From positions 124,001 through 188,000 of the forward strand of contig NZ_LIWR01000044.1 of assembly GCF_012978815.1 (NCBI RefSeq): DNA of 64,000 nucleotides, given 5' to 3'. Below are positions 1 to 7,807 of this stretch, piece after piece. A model generated the notes under the pieces. That model saw nothing but the letters and a program-made list of their open reading frames with translations. It was not told where the DNA came from and made no database searches. This DNA is from Campylobacter sp. RM16189 (lineage in GTDB: Bacteria; Campylobacterota; Campylobacteria; Campylobacterales; Campylobacteraceae). A program made the translations under genes and the position numbers. Numbering within the stretch: position 1 is the first letter of the stretch; the number at the start of each line of letters is the position of its first letter.

Positions 1-507
1 GACTTCGGCTATCAGGCGATTTTCTTCCTCTATCCTCTTATAAAGCACAAACGCATAAAACGGCAAGATAACCACAGTCGAATACAGCGCATGACAAAGC
101 AAGGCAAGTCCGATAAGCTCTGGCACGATATTTAAGAAATAATTTGGGTGCTTAACAACTCTAAAAAGCCAGTGATCGTTAAATTTATGCTCGTTTGCTA
201 TCATAAGCTTAACCGTCCAAATTCCCTTTAGAAGCTGCGTAACCACATATAACATAACTAAAGAAAATGCCACAAGCGCACACCCCAAAAGTCCTTGCAT
301 ATCAAGCTCGGCTCGTCTTAAAACGGCTTCAACAAGGCATGAAAAATAAAATAATATATGCAAGATCGTAAGTATTTTTGAGTTTTGCACTCCATACTCC
401 TTGCCTCCATTTGCAAGTATCGCCTGCTCGTTTTGCTTTGAAACTTTAAGAAACGCGAGCCTTATGATAAATATCAAGGCAACGATGATAACAACACTAC
501 AATCCAT
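1..507 (-). CDS. Isoprenylcysteine carboxyl methyltransferase-like membrane protein (partial, 3' end outside window)
   Basis: The minus strand is open for 169 codons from an ATG at 507 to the window edge, with no stop seen. The protein is very hydrophobic, with about four membrane segments. Near residues 115-135 it has the motif VKHPNYFLNIVPEL, which is the SAM-binding HPxY signature of the ICMT / phospholipid methyltransferase superfamily. Substrate is unknown; bacterial members are integral membrane methyltransferases without an assigned prenyl-Cys substrate. The C-terminal E-E-N segment (RIEEENRLI) is also typical of the family. Only the last residues are missing. The family call is fairly firm, the function is not. 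Confidence 0.7.
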   Translation of the reverse strand, partial: MDCSVVIIVALIFIIRLAFLKVSKQNEQAILANGGKEYGVQNSKILTILHILFYFSCLVEAVLRRAELDMQGLLGCALVAFSLVMLYVVTQLLKGIWTVKLMIANEHKFNDHWLFRVVKHPNYFLNIVPELIGLALLCHALYSTVVILPFYAFVLYKRIEEENRLIAEV

Positions 508-644
508 AAATTTTACCCCTAAAATAAAATTAAAGCGCAAAAGATAGCAAATTTGGACTTAAATTTTGGATTATTAAGAGTCAAACAATATCAATTTTCT
601 AAATACAATTTTGTAAAATTTAAATTCTTTAAAGAAATTTTAGA

Positions 645-669
645 TATAATCCATCTCTTACCTTAAGAG
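645..669 (+). promoter_or_regulatory. -10 element and short leader hairpin of rpmI-rplT
   Basis: TATAAT lies at 645-650, 45 bases before the rpmI start. A perfect 6-bp hairpin (CTCTTA, CCT loop, TAAGAG) follows at 655-669 in the leader. Ribosomal protein L20 is known to autoregulate this operon in other bacteria, but nothing here proves that this hairpin is the target. Confidence 0.5.
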
Positions 670-694
670 TAAGAAAAATTTTAAAAGGATTAGT

Positions 695-886
695 ATGCCT
701 AAAATGAAGTCAGTTCGTGGTGCTGCTAAACGTTTTAAAGTGGGTAAAAACAAGATTAAAAGAGGCTCAGCATTCAGAAGCCACATTTTAACCAAAAAAT
801 CTCGCAACAGAAAAAGAGATTTAAGAAGCCCTCAATACGTTGATAGCACGAATGTTGCAAGCGTTAGATCAATGCTTTGCATGTAA
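695..886 (+). CDS. rpmI: 50S ribosomal protein L35
   Basis: A 63-residue, very basic protein starting [15 protein letters not shown], the standard L35 N-terminus, with the usual length for the family. It is a late-assembling large-subunit protein. The start follows AAAAGGA at a good distance. It is followed by rplT after 90 bases, as in the infC-rpmI-rplT arrangement, but infC is not upstream here; the neighbour is a divergent methyltransferase-like gene. Confidence 0.97.
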   Translation: MPKMKSVRGAAKRFKVGKNKIKRGSAFRSHILTKKSRNRKRDLRSPQYVDSTNVASVRSMLCM

Positions 887-976
887 GCTTAAGTTTTTGA
901 CACAAGGTCATTCAAACTCCCCCAAATTTAGGGGCAAGATTCGCTTAGCGAACGCCAATTTCTAAAAAGGATAAAT

Positions 977-1333
977 ATGGCAAGAGTAAAAACAGGCGTA
1001 GTTAGAAGAAGACGCCATAAAAAGGTATTGAAGCTAGCTCGTGGCTTTTACAGCGGTAGACGCAAACACTTTAGAAAAGCTAAAGAGCAGTTAGAAAGAA
1101 GTTTAGTATATGCTTACAGAGACAGACGCGCGAAAAAACGCGACTTTAGACGTCTTTGGATAGTTAGAATCAACGCTGCTTGCAGACTAAATGATATCAG
1201 CTATTCACGCTTTATAAACGGTCTTAAGAAAGCAAATATCGAATTAGATAGAAAAATTTTAGCTGATATGGCTATGAATGACCCAAAAGCTTTTGCACAA
1301 ATTGCTTCACAAGCAAAGGCTGCTTTAAAATAA
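977..1333 (+). CDS. rplT: 50S ribosomal protein L20
   Basis: 118 residues, starting [24 protein letters not shown] and with the conserved [12 protein letters not shown] segment; normal length. L20 is essential for early 50S assembly and binds 23S rRNA through its basic N-terminal tail. It is co-directional with rpmI and preceded by AAAAGGA. A strong hairpin terminator follows directly, so rpmI-rplT looks like a two-gene unit. Confidence 0.98.
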   Translation: MARVKTGVVRRRRHKKVLKLARGFYSGRRKHFRKAKEQLERSLVYAYRDRRAKKRDFRRLWIVRINAACRLNDISYSRFINGLKKANIELDRKILADMAMNDPKAFAQIASQAKAALK

Positions 1334-1338
1334 TTTCA

Positions 1339-1366
1339 AATTTCTCGCTCATTTGGGCGGGAAATT
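1339..1366 (+). terminator. Intrinsic terminator after rplT
   Basis: Twelve-pair stem (AATTTCTCGCTC with GGGCGGGAAATT, two G-U pairs), ATTT loop, followed by CTTTTAA. Confidence 0.8.
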
Positions 1367-1636
1367 CTTTTAACTCTGACTTTTATACTCTCTAATAAAA
1401 TGATACAAACTGCTAAATTTTTCTGTTTCTTAAAGTGCAAAGCGAGTTTGAATAGCTCTCTTGCTTACAATTTACAAATGTAGCGAAACAAATAAAATCA
1501 CACCACGCCCGACACGCCCTCTACGTAAAAACAACAGACATTGTTTTTAACCACCAAGATATCTTTTAAAGGCTAAAGCGCAAATACGCTTTTATTTTAT
1601 TCGGTATTAATACCACACTAAAAACAGAAACCAAAA
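1367..1636. other. Intergenic region, no gene seen
   Basis: About 270 bases between the rplT terminator and the broken Bax-like gene. No RNA gene, repeat or start codon with a ribosome site was recognised. Confidence 0.5.
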
Positions 1637-2349
1637 TCAATAATCATACTTCGTCAAATCAAGCTGATTTATAAGCGATTTTAGCATTGTTACGTACTCT
1701 TCACCAAGTTCTGAGTAGTTTTGCATCGTCTCAGCAGCACTAATACCGCTAAAGAGTTTTCCGCTTCTTGCAAATTCCGCGCGGGACAATCTAAAATTTT
1801 CATATGCTGCGTTTGAGTTCAAATTTAGCGCATACATCATGACAGACTCTTGTAAACTACTAAAATCCTGATCTTGTGTCGCTTACCGCGCGCTCTATCA
1901 AGCGGCACTAGCCCTACTTCGCCCCAAGTATAGTGCCCAAAGATATTATTTGCCTCTTTCGTGAAGCGGCTTTCGCCCCAACCACTCTCTATCGCCGCTT
2001 GAGCTATCGCTAGCGAAACGGGAATTTCGCCCATGCGCACGAGATATTCATTTATGTTAAAAATATGCTTGATATTGTACTCGCTTGCGATTTTAGCTAG
2101 TTGCTTGTAATTATCCTCATCAAGCTCGCGCAGACCCTGTCTCCAAGCTTGCATGACAAAAGCTACGCAAAATGCACGCTTTGAAGCTATAACGCTATTT
2201 ACATTTACGATAATTGCTCTAATTTTAGCTATAAAAGCTTCTTTTTTCGCTTTGCCTTTTAGCGTGTAGTACTCATCGCTAAAGCCCGCATGCAGGCTAA
2301 TGGTAAGAAGAAAGGCAAGCCAAATTTTACTCCATAAAATTCGCATCAA
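1637..2349 (-). pseudogene. Bax-like N-acetylglucosaminidase, frame-shifted
   Basis: Two adjacent minus-strand frames together make one Bax/FlgJ-type glucosaminidase, a cell-wall hydrolase that would act in the periplasm. The first part (2349 to about 1865, 170 codons) has a signal peptide and the family motif AIAQAAIESGWGESRF, then NNIFGHYTWGEVGLVP and HKIRI. The frame then runs off into LVVYKSLS and stops. The correct continuation (F-S-S-L-Q-E-S-V-M-M-Y-A-L-N-L) is in the next frame and runs on through KLFSGISAAETMQNYSELGEEY, the normal family C-terminus, to 1637. The break coincides with an A4 run (plus strand 1862-1865) where five would restore the frame. The gene overlaps the end of dapF by 23 bases. 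It could be a true pseudogene or a base-calling error. Confidence 0.8.
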
Positions 2350-3070
2350 AGCAGTGTCTTACCTTGCCTTTAAAAAATATCTTTTCATCTTTAAGTCTCA
2401 AACCAAGCTCTTCGCCACTCTTTGGAAATACAGAAATTTGCTCTTTTAAGCCTAAATTTTTAACTCCTGCATAAAAGCATGCTGCCATACCCGTTCCACA
2501 AGCGTTTGTCTCAGCTTCCACTCCGCGCTCGTAGGTTCTAACGAGCAAATTCCCGCCCTCGACTTTGGCAAAATTTACGTTTGCATTATGATGTTGACGC
2601 ATTTTACGAGCTAAATTTAGATCAAATTCACTCAAATCCTCACAAAAACTAACAAGATGCGGCACACCCGTATCATAAAAGTACCACTCTCGCCCTTCCT
2701 CACTAAATTTATCCGCTAACTTAACCGGGCTTGTTAGCTCAACTTCCACTATATCGCCGCTTACGCTACCGCTAACACTTCCTGCGCCTGTGGCTAGCGT
2801 TATATCATTTGCGTTAGTTAGTTTGTTAGTAACAGCATATAAAAGTGCTGCACGAGAGCCGTTACCACACATCGCCGCATAACTTCCGTCGTTGTTATAA
2901 AACTCCCATTTCACGCCGTTTTCAAAAGGAAGTAGTACGATAAGCCCATCAGCTCCTATGCCGTTAAATCTATCGCAAAGCCTTTTAGCTAACTCGCTTC
3001 GATCCTTACTAACAAAAGTGTGAAATATAACAAAATCATTGCCGCTTGCGTTATACTTTGATACTCTCAT
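2327..3070 (-). CDS. dapF: Diaminopimelate epimerase
   Basis: 247 residues. DapF interconverts LL- and meso-diaminopimelate for lysine and peptidoglycan synthesis in the cytoplasm. The two catalytic cysteines are visible: MCGNGSRA at about residue 68 and ETNACGTGMAA at about residue 188. N-terminal KYNASGNDFV and FNGIGADGL are family signatures. It is slightly shorter than many DapF proteins but complete. It overlaps coaE by 20 bases upstream and the Bax-like gene by 23 bases downstream, so the three are probably co-transcribed. Confidence 0.96.
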   Translation of the reverse strand: MRVSKYNASGNDFVIFHTFVSKDRSELAKRLCDRFNGIGADGLIVLLPFENGVKWEFYNNDGSYAAMCGNGSRAALLYAVTNKLTNANDITLATGAGSVSGSVSGDIVEVELTSPVKLADKFSEEGREWYFYDTGVPHLVSFCEDLSEFDLNLARKMRQHHNANVNFAKVEGGNLLVRTYERGVEAETNACGTGMAACFYAGVKNLGLKEQISVFPKSGEELGLRLKDEKIFFKGKVRHCFDANFME

Positions 3071-3662
3071 ATCTGCCTTTCAAATTTCTTAAAAACTCCT
3101 CGGTTTGCGCCTGCAAATCTCTTAAATTTCCGCTATTTTCTATAACAAAATCAGCCATTTCGCGCTTTTTTTCTATATCCATTTGAAGCTCTACTCGCTT
3201 TTTAGCCTCTTCATAGCTTAAGCTGTTTCGCTTAATCACACGCTCTATAAGTGTTTTTGTAGGTGCATAGACAACTACGATTTGCTCAAATTCAGCCTTT
3301 CCAAGCCCTTCAAAATAAAGCGGAATATCTACAAAATAAGGCAAATTTTTAGCTTCAAGCTTCTTGCAAAGCTCATAAATTTTTGCATCTATCCTTGGAT
3401 GAAGCAAATTTTCAAGCCATTTAAGTGCCTCTTTATCATTAAACACGATTGCGCCGACCTTTTTTCGATCTATCTTGCCTTGATATAAAATTTCCTCGCC
3501 AAATTTTCGCACAACCTCATCTTTGCACGCTTCAAGCTCATAGTGAGATATATCATCAGCATCGATCACCTCAAAGCCGTGCATCTTAAGAAGGTTTAAA
3601 AATGTGCTTTTGCCGCTTCCGATTGTGCCTGTTACGACAAAAGCATTGCTAAATTTCATCAA
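3051..3662 (-). CDS. coaE: Dephospho-CoA kinase
   Basis: 203 residues. It phosphorylates the 3'-hydroxyl of dephospho-CoA, the last step of CoA synthesis. The P-loop GTIGSGKST is at residues 12-20, DADDISH follows at about 35, and HPRI at about 87 is the family motif. Family length is normal. The first codons are Met-Met; either start is possible. It heads the coaE-dapF-bax-like series and is divergent from purM. Confidence 0.95.
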   Translation of the reverse strand: MMKFSNAFVVTGTIGSGKSTFLNLLKMHGFEVIDADDISHYELEACKDEVVRKFGEEILYQGKIDRKKVGAIVFNDKEALKWLENLLHPRIDAKIYELCKKLEAKNLPYFVDIPLYFEGLGKAEFEQIVVVYAPTKTLIERVIKRNSLSYEEAKKRVELQMDIEKKREMADFVIENSGNLRDLQAQTEEFLRNLKGRYESIKV

Positions 3663-3735
3663 ATTTTGCCCTCGGTTTTTAATTCGATTTTAGCAAGTTT
3701 TAGCTAAAATTAGGCAAATTTTAAAAGGGGATAAA

Positions 3736-4719
3736 ATGATAAGCTACAAAGACGCCGGAGTGGATATAGACGCCGGAAACAGCTTTGTTGAGAAGATCAA
3801 ACCATACGTAAAATCAACTTTTACTCCGCTAGTCTTAGGCGGTATCGGGTCATTTTCAGGTGCTATAAAGCTGCCAAGCGGGTATAAAAATCCAGCCATT
3901 TTAGGTGCGACCGATGGAGTTGGAACCAAACTTCGCCTAGCCATAGACGCAAACAAATTTAATACAGTCGGGCAAGATCTCGTGGCAATGTGTGTAAACG
4001 ATCTTATCTGCAACTTCGCTACTCCGCTTTTTTTCCTCGATTATTACGCGACGGCAAAGCTTGATATAGAGAGTGCGGCAACAGTAGTTAAAGGTATCGC
4101 CGAGGGCTGCAAATTGGCTCAGTGCGCGCTAATAGGCGGCGAGACTGCCGAGATGCCATCTATGTATGAGGGCAAGGACTTCGATCTAGCGGGCTTTGCG
4201 GTAGGAATGGCCGAGATAGATGAGATAGATAGAAGTAAATTTGTGTGCGAAGGAGATGTCCTTATAGCGCTTCCAAGTAGTGGGCTTCACTCTAACGGAT
4301 TTTCTTTGGCGCGCAGAGTTGTTAGTGAGCTCGGACTAAAATTTGACGATAAGATTGAAGGCAGAGCGCTTATAGATGTATTGCTTGAGCCGACTAGAAT
4401 TTATGTAAGCGATTTTTTACGTTTAAAAGACAAGATAAACGCACTGGCTCATATCACTGGCGGCGGACTGGTTGAAAATCTACCTAGAGTTTTTCCTGAA
4501 GGACTTGGCGCAAAGATAGAAAAATCAGCGATCAAAACACCTGAAATTTTTAAAATCATCGCTCAAAAGGTAAATGAAGAGGAGATGATGAGAACCTTTA
4601 ATATGGGCGTAGGAATGGTGCTTGTGGTTAGCAAAGAAAATGCTAGCAGCGTACTGGCAGACTCAAACGGCTACATAATTGGAAAGGTTGTTAAAGGCAA
4701 GGGAGTGGAGTTAGTATAA
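3736..4719 (+). CDS. purM: Phosphoribosylformylglycinamidine cyclo-ligase (AIR synthetase)
   Basis: 327 residues, starting MISYKDAGVDIDAGN, a typical PurM N-terminus. It catalyses ATP-dependent ring closure of FGAM to AIR, the fifth step of purine synthesis. Visible signatures are GATDGVGTKLRLA, ALIGGETAEMPSMY and LPSSGLHSNGFSLAR. The start follows AAAAGGGGAT. It is a single transcription unit between the divergent coaE and the convergent bufC-like gene; purB is elsewhere in the window. Confidence 0.97.
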   Translation: MISYKDAGVDIDAGNSFVEKIKPYVKSTFTPLVLGGIGSFSGAIKLPSGYKNPAILGATDGVGTKLRLAIDANKFNTVGQDLVAMCVNDLICNFATPLFFLDYYATAKLDIESAATVVKGIAEGCKLAQCALIGGETAEMPSMYEGKDFDLAGFAVGMAEIDEIDRSKFVCEGDVLIALPSSGLHSNGFSLARRVVSELGLKFDDKIEGRALIDVLLEPTRIYVSDFLRLKDKINALAHITGGGLVENLPRVFPEGLGAKIEKSAIKTPEIFKIIAQKVNEEEMMRTFNMGVGMVLVVSKENASSVLADSNGYIIGKVVKGKGVELV

Positions 4720-4738
4720 AAGGTTTGCAAAAAAGAGT

Positions 4739-5452
4739 TTAAATTTGCTCTAAAATTCCAAGCCCGCAAAGCTCTTTTAGTGAAATTTCAAGCTCTTTTT
4801 TCATCGCTTTTTTATCAAATTCATATTCGTTTTGTAAATTTTCAAGTAGCTCAGACGCGCTAAATTTCTTTAAATTTCTTAAAAAATCATACATAAAATT
4901 TGAAATTTCTCTATATACGGCTTGATTGGTTTTTAGATCATAATACGCAAACAAATAGCTTTTTTCTCTTTTATCAAACTCTTTTAAGTGCACTTTGTAA
5001 TTTAAAATTTTTACTTTAGCGTTTTTTGAGATTTTGTATCTGTTTTGCCAGTTAAATTTATCAAATTTCAGAGCCGAAAAATCTTGCATAAAAAGCTCTA
5101 CTTCGCTAAATTCAAGCCACAAAAGATCACTTGCGAAAGGAAATTCTTTAAGCCTATTTTGCTCTTTTATAAATTTTCTAAAATCCTTTGGCAGCTGCCA
5201 AATAAGCGTAGTTTTAGCATAACCGCAAGCTATAAATTCACTAACTTCTTCTTTGAATTTATCCTCGCCTATCACTGAAAGCAATATCGGATTTGCATTA
5301 GCAAGAACTTCGTAAAATCTATTAAATATAAGCTCAGTATATAACTTCGTGCCTTTTGAGGAGGCTTTAGCTTGACCCGTTATCTCTTTAAAAATTTGCT
5401 TTAGCTCTTGTGGGTGCTCATGCGCTTTTCCAAATTTCACGCATTTTTTCAT
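4739..5452 (-). CDS. BufC/HvfC-like partner of the DUF692 oxidase (DUF2063 family)
   Basis: 237 residues. The N-terminal half (LKQIFKEIT, LIFNRFYEVLANANPILLSVIGEDKF) has the DUF2063 pattern found in HvfC/BufC proteins, the partner subunits that present a Cys-containing precursor peptide to a DUF692/MNIO oxidase. The C-terminal half (YFAYYDLKTNQAVYREIS and a helical tail) is less conserved and could bind the peptide as a RiPP-recognition-like domain. It overlaps the oxidase gene by 35 bases, so translational coupling is likely. Family assignment rests on context and the N-terminal pattern. Confidence 0.75.
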   Translation of the reverse strand: MKKCVKFGKAHEHPQELKQIFKEITGQAKASSKGTKLYTELIFNRFYEVLANANPILLSVIGEDKFKEEVSEFIACGYAKTTLIWQLPKDFRKFIKEQNRLKEFPFASDLLWLEFSEVELFMQDFSALKFDKFNWQNRYKISKNAKVKILNYKVHLKEFDKREKSYLFAYYDLKTNQAVYREISNFMYDFLRNLKKFSASELLENLQNEYEFDKKAMKKELEISLKELCGLGILEQI

Positions 5453-6230
5453 ACTCTGCTACAAGCTCGGCAAGAGGAGGGATTTCATTATCGCGCTCTA
5501 TCATGCAAGGGGCTTTTTGTTTTTTAAGTGTGTAGGTTAGTAGCTGCCAAACCTCATCGCAAACATCGCCGCCGTGCGTATCCACAAGCATTTTATACTC
5601 ACGATCATCCATATGCCCTGCCACGTGGATATAGCCAAGCCTTGAAAGATCAAGATCATCTATGAATTTATACGGATCAAATTTGTGATTTACGGAATTC
5701 ACATAGACGTTATTTACGTCTAGCAGCAGCTTAGCTCCACTTTTTTTCATCAACAAATTCGTAAATTCAGTCTCGCTTATTTCACATTCAAGAGTGTAAT
5801 AATAAGTAACGTTTTCTAAGATTAATTCGCGTTTTAGCTCATTTTGCACATACTCAACTCGCTCGCAAAGCAAATTTAGCATCTCACGAGTGAGAGGAAG
5901 CGGCAAAAGCTCGTGCGTATGATGAGCATTAAGCGTAGAAAAACTTATATGATCTGAGTAAAATTTGATGTCATATCTATCCAAAAAAGCTTTTAAATTT
6001 TTTAGATATTTTTTACTTGGTTTTATGTCAGAGCCGATAGATAGCGTTACGCTGTGGGCTACAAGAAGGTTGTCGTGGGCTATTTGTTCAAAATTTGCCC
6101 GATGAGCGTGCGGGATAAAAAACCAATTTTCAGGAGTTACCTCCCAAAAATCAGGCTTAAATCCACTTTTTATAATATCACTTAGATGCTCACGTCTAAG
6201 TCCGAGTCCGCATTTTGTGATATTTTGCAT
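5418..6230 (-). CDS. DUF692 multinuclear non-haem iron oxidase (BufB/HvfB-like)
   Basis: 270 residues, TIM-barrel DUF692 (MNIO) family, which includes MbnB, HvfB and BufB. Members modify cysteines of precursor peptides, for example to thiooxazoles, to make metal-binding products. Likely metal-ligand motifs are VAHSVTLSIGSD, FYSDHISFSTLNAHHTHELLPLP, LILENVTYYYTLE, LLLDVNNVYVNSVNH, YIHVAGHMDD and DTHGGDVCDEVW. It starts six bases after the stop of the broken precursor gene bufA and overlaps the downstream bufC-like gene. The order bufA-bufB-bufC matches known bufferin loci. The actual substrate residue chemistry in this organism is inferred. Confidence 0.88.
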   Translation of the reverse strand: MQNITKCGLGLRREHLSDIIKSGFKPDFWEVTPENWFFIPHAHRANFEQIAHDNLLVAHSVTLSIGSDIKPSKKYLKNLKAFLDRYDIKFYSDHISFSTLNAHHTHELLPLPLTREMLNLLCERVEYVQNELKRELILENVTYYYTLECEISETEFTNLLMKKSGAKLLLDVNNVYVNSVNHKFDPYKFIDDLDLSRLGYIHVAGHMDDREYKMLVDTHGGDVCDEVWQLLTYTLKKQKAPCMIERDNEIPPLAELVAEYEKMREIWKSA

Positions 6231-6236
6231 TTTTAA

Positions 6237-6431
6237 TTATTTTTTAGATGCGCCACATCCGCTTTGTGCGGCTTTGTTGTCTTTTGAAGCTCCGCAAGCG
6301 CTTTGTGCAGCTTTTTTTATCAGTTGCTCCGCATTTTGCCGTTCCGCAGTTTGCACTAGCTGCAAATACGCTTGTAGCGCCTGTTAAAGCTACTCCAAGA
6401 AGTGCGCCTACTACTTTTTAGACTTTTTCAT
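6237..6431 (-). pseudogene. BufA-like Cys-rich bufferin precursor, two compensating frameshifts
   Basis: No intact ORF exists, but restoring two single-base changes gives a 64-residue precursor: a signal peptide (MKKSKKVVGALLGVALTGA, then SVFAASA) followed by a small mature part with four Cys in CG motifs (NCGTAKCGA, QSACGASK, QSGCGASKK). The last two units are an imperfect internal repeat (KAAQSxCGASK). One A is missing in a run on the minus strand (plus T5 at 6415-6419, six expected) and one A is extra further on (plus T7 at 6312-6318, six expected), so the total length is unchanged. The peptide is the expected substrate of the adjacent DUF692 oxidase; such peptides are periplasmic metal-binding bufferins. 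Whether the gene is dead, slippery, or mis-sequenced cannot be told here. Confidence 0.75.
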
Positions 6432-6506
6432 AACAATTCCTTTTTGGTAATTTATTTTGAGAAAGTGATATTATAGTAACTTTTTTAATGCAGATTAAAC
6501 ACGATA

Positions 6507-7685
6507 TTATTTTTTGAATTTTATTTTCGCTATCCACTCTTCAAGCGTTTTTTCAAACCCTATGCCCTTGCTTTCATAAAATTTAAGCGGTTTTGCCAGA
6601 TACTTTTGCTCGATCCAACCGCCAAAACTATGTGGATAAAGATAGTCTTTAGCTTCAGGAGCGGTGTTTATAAGGTATGGAGGAATTTTTAAAGGAGCCT
6701 CAGTTTTTACGTATTTTAAGGCCGAATTTATCGCCTTGTAGCTTGAATTTGACTTTGGCGAGCAGGCTAGATAGATGGCACACTGACTTAGGATTATCCT
6801 AGCCTCAGGATAGCCGATTTTACTAACAGCTAGTAGTGTGTTAGTGGCTAAATTTAGTGCGTTTGGGTTAGCGTTACCCACATCTTCACTTGCAAATATC
6901 GCCATCCTTCTAGCGATAAAGTCAGCGCTCTCGCCCGCATCAATAAGCCTTGCAAGGTAGTATATAGAGGCGTTTTCGTCACTTCCTCGCATGCTTTTTA
7001 TAAACGCACTTGCCAAGTGGTAGTGCGTATCATCCTCGCTAACTCCTTCACTAACTGCGTTAGCCCGAAGTATCTTTAAATTTTCAAGCGTTATATTAGG
7101 GCTTAAATTTAGTGCAAATTCAAGCAAATTTAAAAGCCCGCGCGCGTCGCCACCGCTACTTTTAAACAGATACTCACGCGCCTCATCATCAATCTCAAAC
7201 TCAACTTCAGCTCTAACGCGGCTAAGCAACTTCTCAAAATCAGTCCTTTTAAGCGGAGCAAATTCAAACAGCATCGAGCGGCTTCTAATACCAGAACTTA
7301 GAGTAAAGTATGGATTTTCCGTGCTTGCTCCGATGATTATGGCATTATAATTTTCCATCGGAACCAAAAGCGCTTCTTGCTGAGTCTTGCTTAGACGGTG
7401 AATCTCATCAATAAAAAAAAGCGGCTTATTTAGCGCGTTTTCATGGTTTTTTAAAATTTTACGAAACTCTTCGATCTTTAAATTTCCACCGTCAAATTCG
7501 TAAAAATCATAACTCATCGCTCCAGCGACAGCCCTAGCAAAGCTCGTCTTGCCACAGCCCGCAGGTCCGTAAAATATACTGTGCGGGATTTTTTCATTTT
7601 CAATAAATTTTTTAAAAACTTCCACTATCTCGGTCTGTCCGCAAATTTCATCAAGAGTTTTTGGGCGAAATTTTAAAGCAAACAT
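6507..7685 (-). CDS. rarA: Replication-associated recombination protein A (AAA+ ATPase)
   Basis: RarA/MgsA is a tetrameric AAA+ ATPase of the clamp-loader group that acts at stalled forks. The protein begins MFALKFRPKTLDEICGQ; this ATG at 7685 is preceded by AAGGA, so it is preferred over an upstream in-frame start at 7754 that would add a non-family leader. Walker A is FYGPAGCGKTSFARA, Walker B FFIDEIHRL, sensor 1 IIIGASTENPYF, and the C-terminal tetramerisation region includes MRGSDENASIYYLARL and FGGWIEQKYL. About 392 residues. Lone gene between the buf locus and a divergent TerB-domain gene. Confidence 0.93.
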   Translation of the reverse strand: MFALKFRPKTLDEICGQTEIVEVFKKFIENEKIPHSIFYGPAGCGKTSFARAVAGAMSYDFYEFDGGNLKIEEFRKILKNHENALNKPLFFIDEIHRLSKTQQEALLVPMENYNAIIIGASTENPYFTLSSGIRSRSMLFEFAPLKRTDFEKLLSRVRAEVEFEIDDEAREYLFKSSGGDARGLLNLLEFALNLSPNITLENLKILRANAVSEGVSEDDTHYHLASAFIKSMRGSDENASIYYLARLIDAGESADFIARRMAIFASEDVGNANPNALNLATNTLLAVSKIGYPEARIILSQCAIYLACSPKSNSSYKAINSALKYVKTEAPLKIPPYLINTAPEAKDYLYPHSFGGWIEQKYLAKPLKFYESKGIGFEKTLEEWIAKIKFKK

Positions 7686-7752
7686 GGCTTTCCTTAGATA
7701 TTTTTGTAAATTATACAAAAAGTTAAATTTCCAGACAAATTTTAAGAATTTC

Positions 7753-7765
7753 AAAAAAAAAAAAA
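7753..7765 (+). repeat. Poly-A tract (A13)
   Basis: Thirteen consecutive A in the divergent promoter region between rarA and the TerB-domain gene. A tract this long can vary in length and alter promoter spacing, or may simply be poorly resolved. Confidence 0.8.
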
Positions 7766-7807
7766 ACGATAAAATAAATCAAATATCTTAAAATTAAAGG
7801 AGTGTTT

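Noticed and set aside
6237..6431. Programmed frameshifting in bufA
   Set aside because: Both breaks are in plain short A runs without a slippery heptamer plus pseudoknot that I can see, and two opposite shifts would be needed; decay or base-calling error is simpler.
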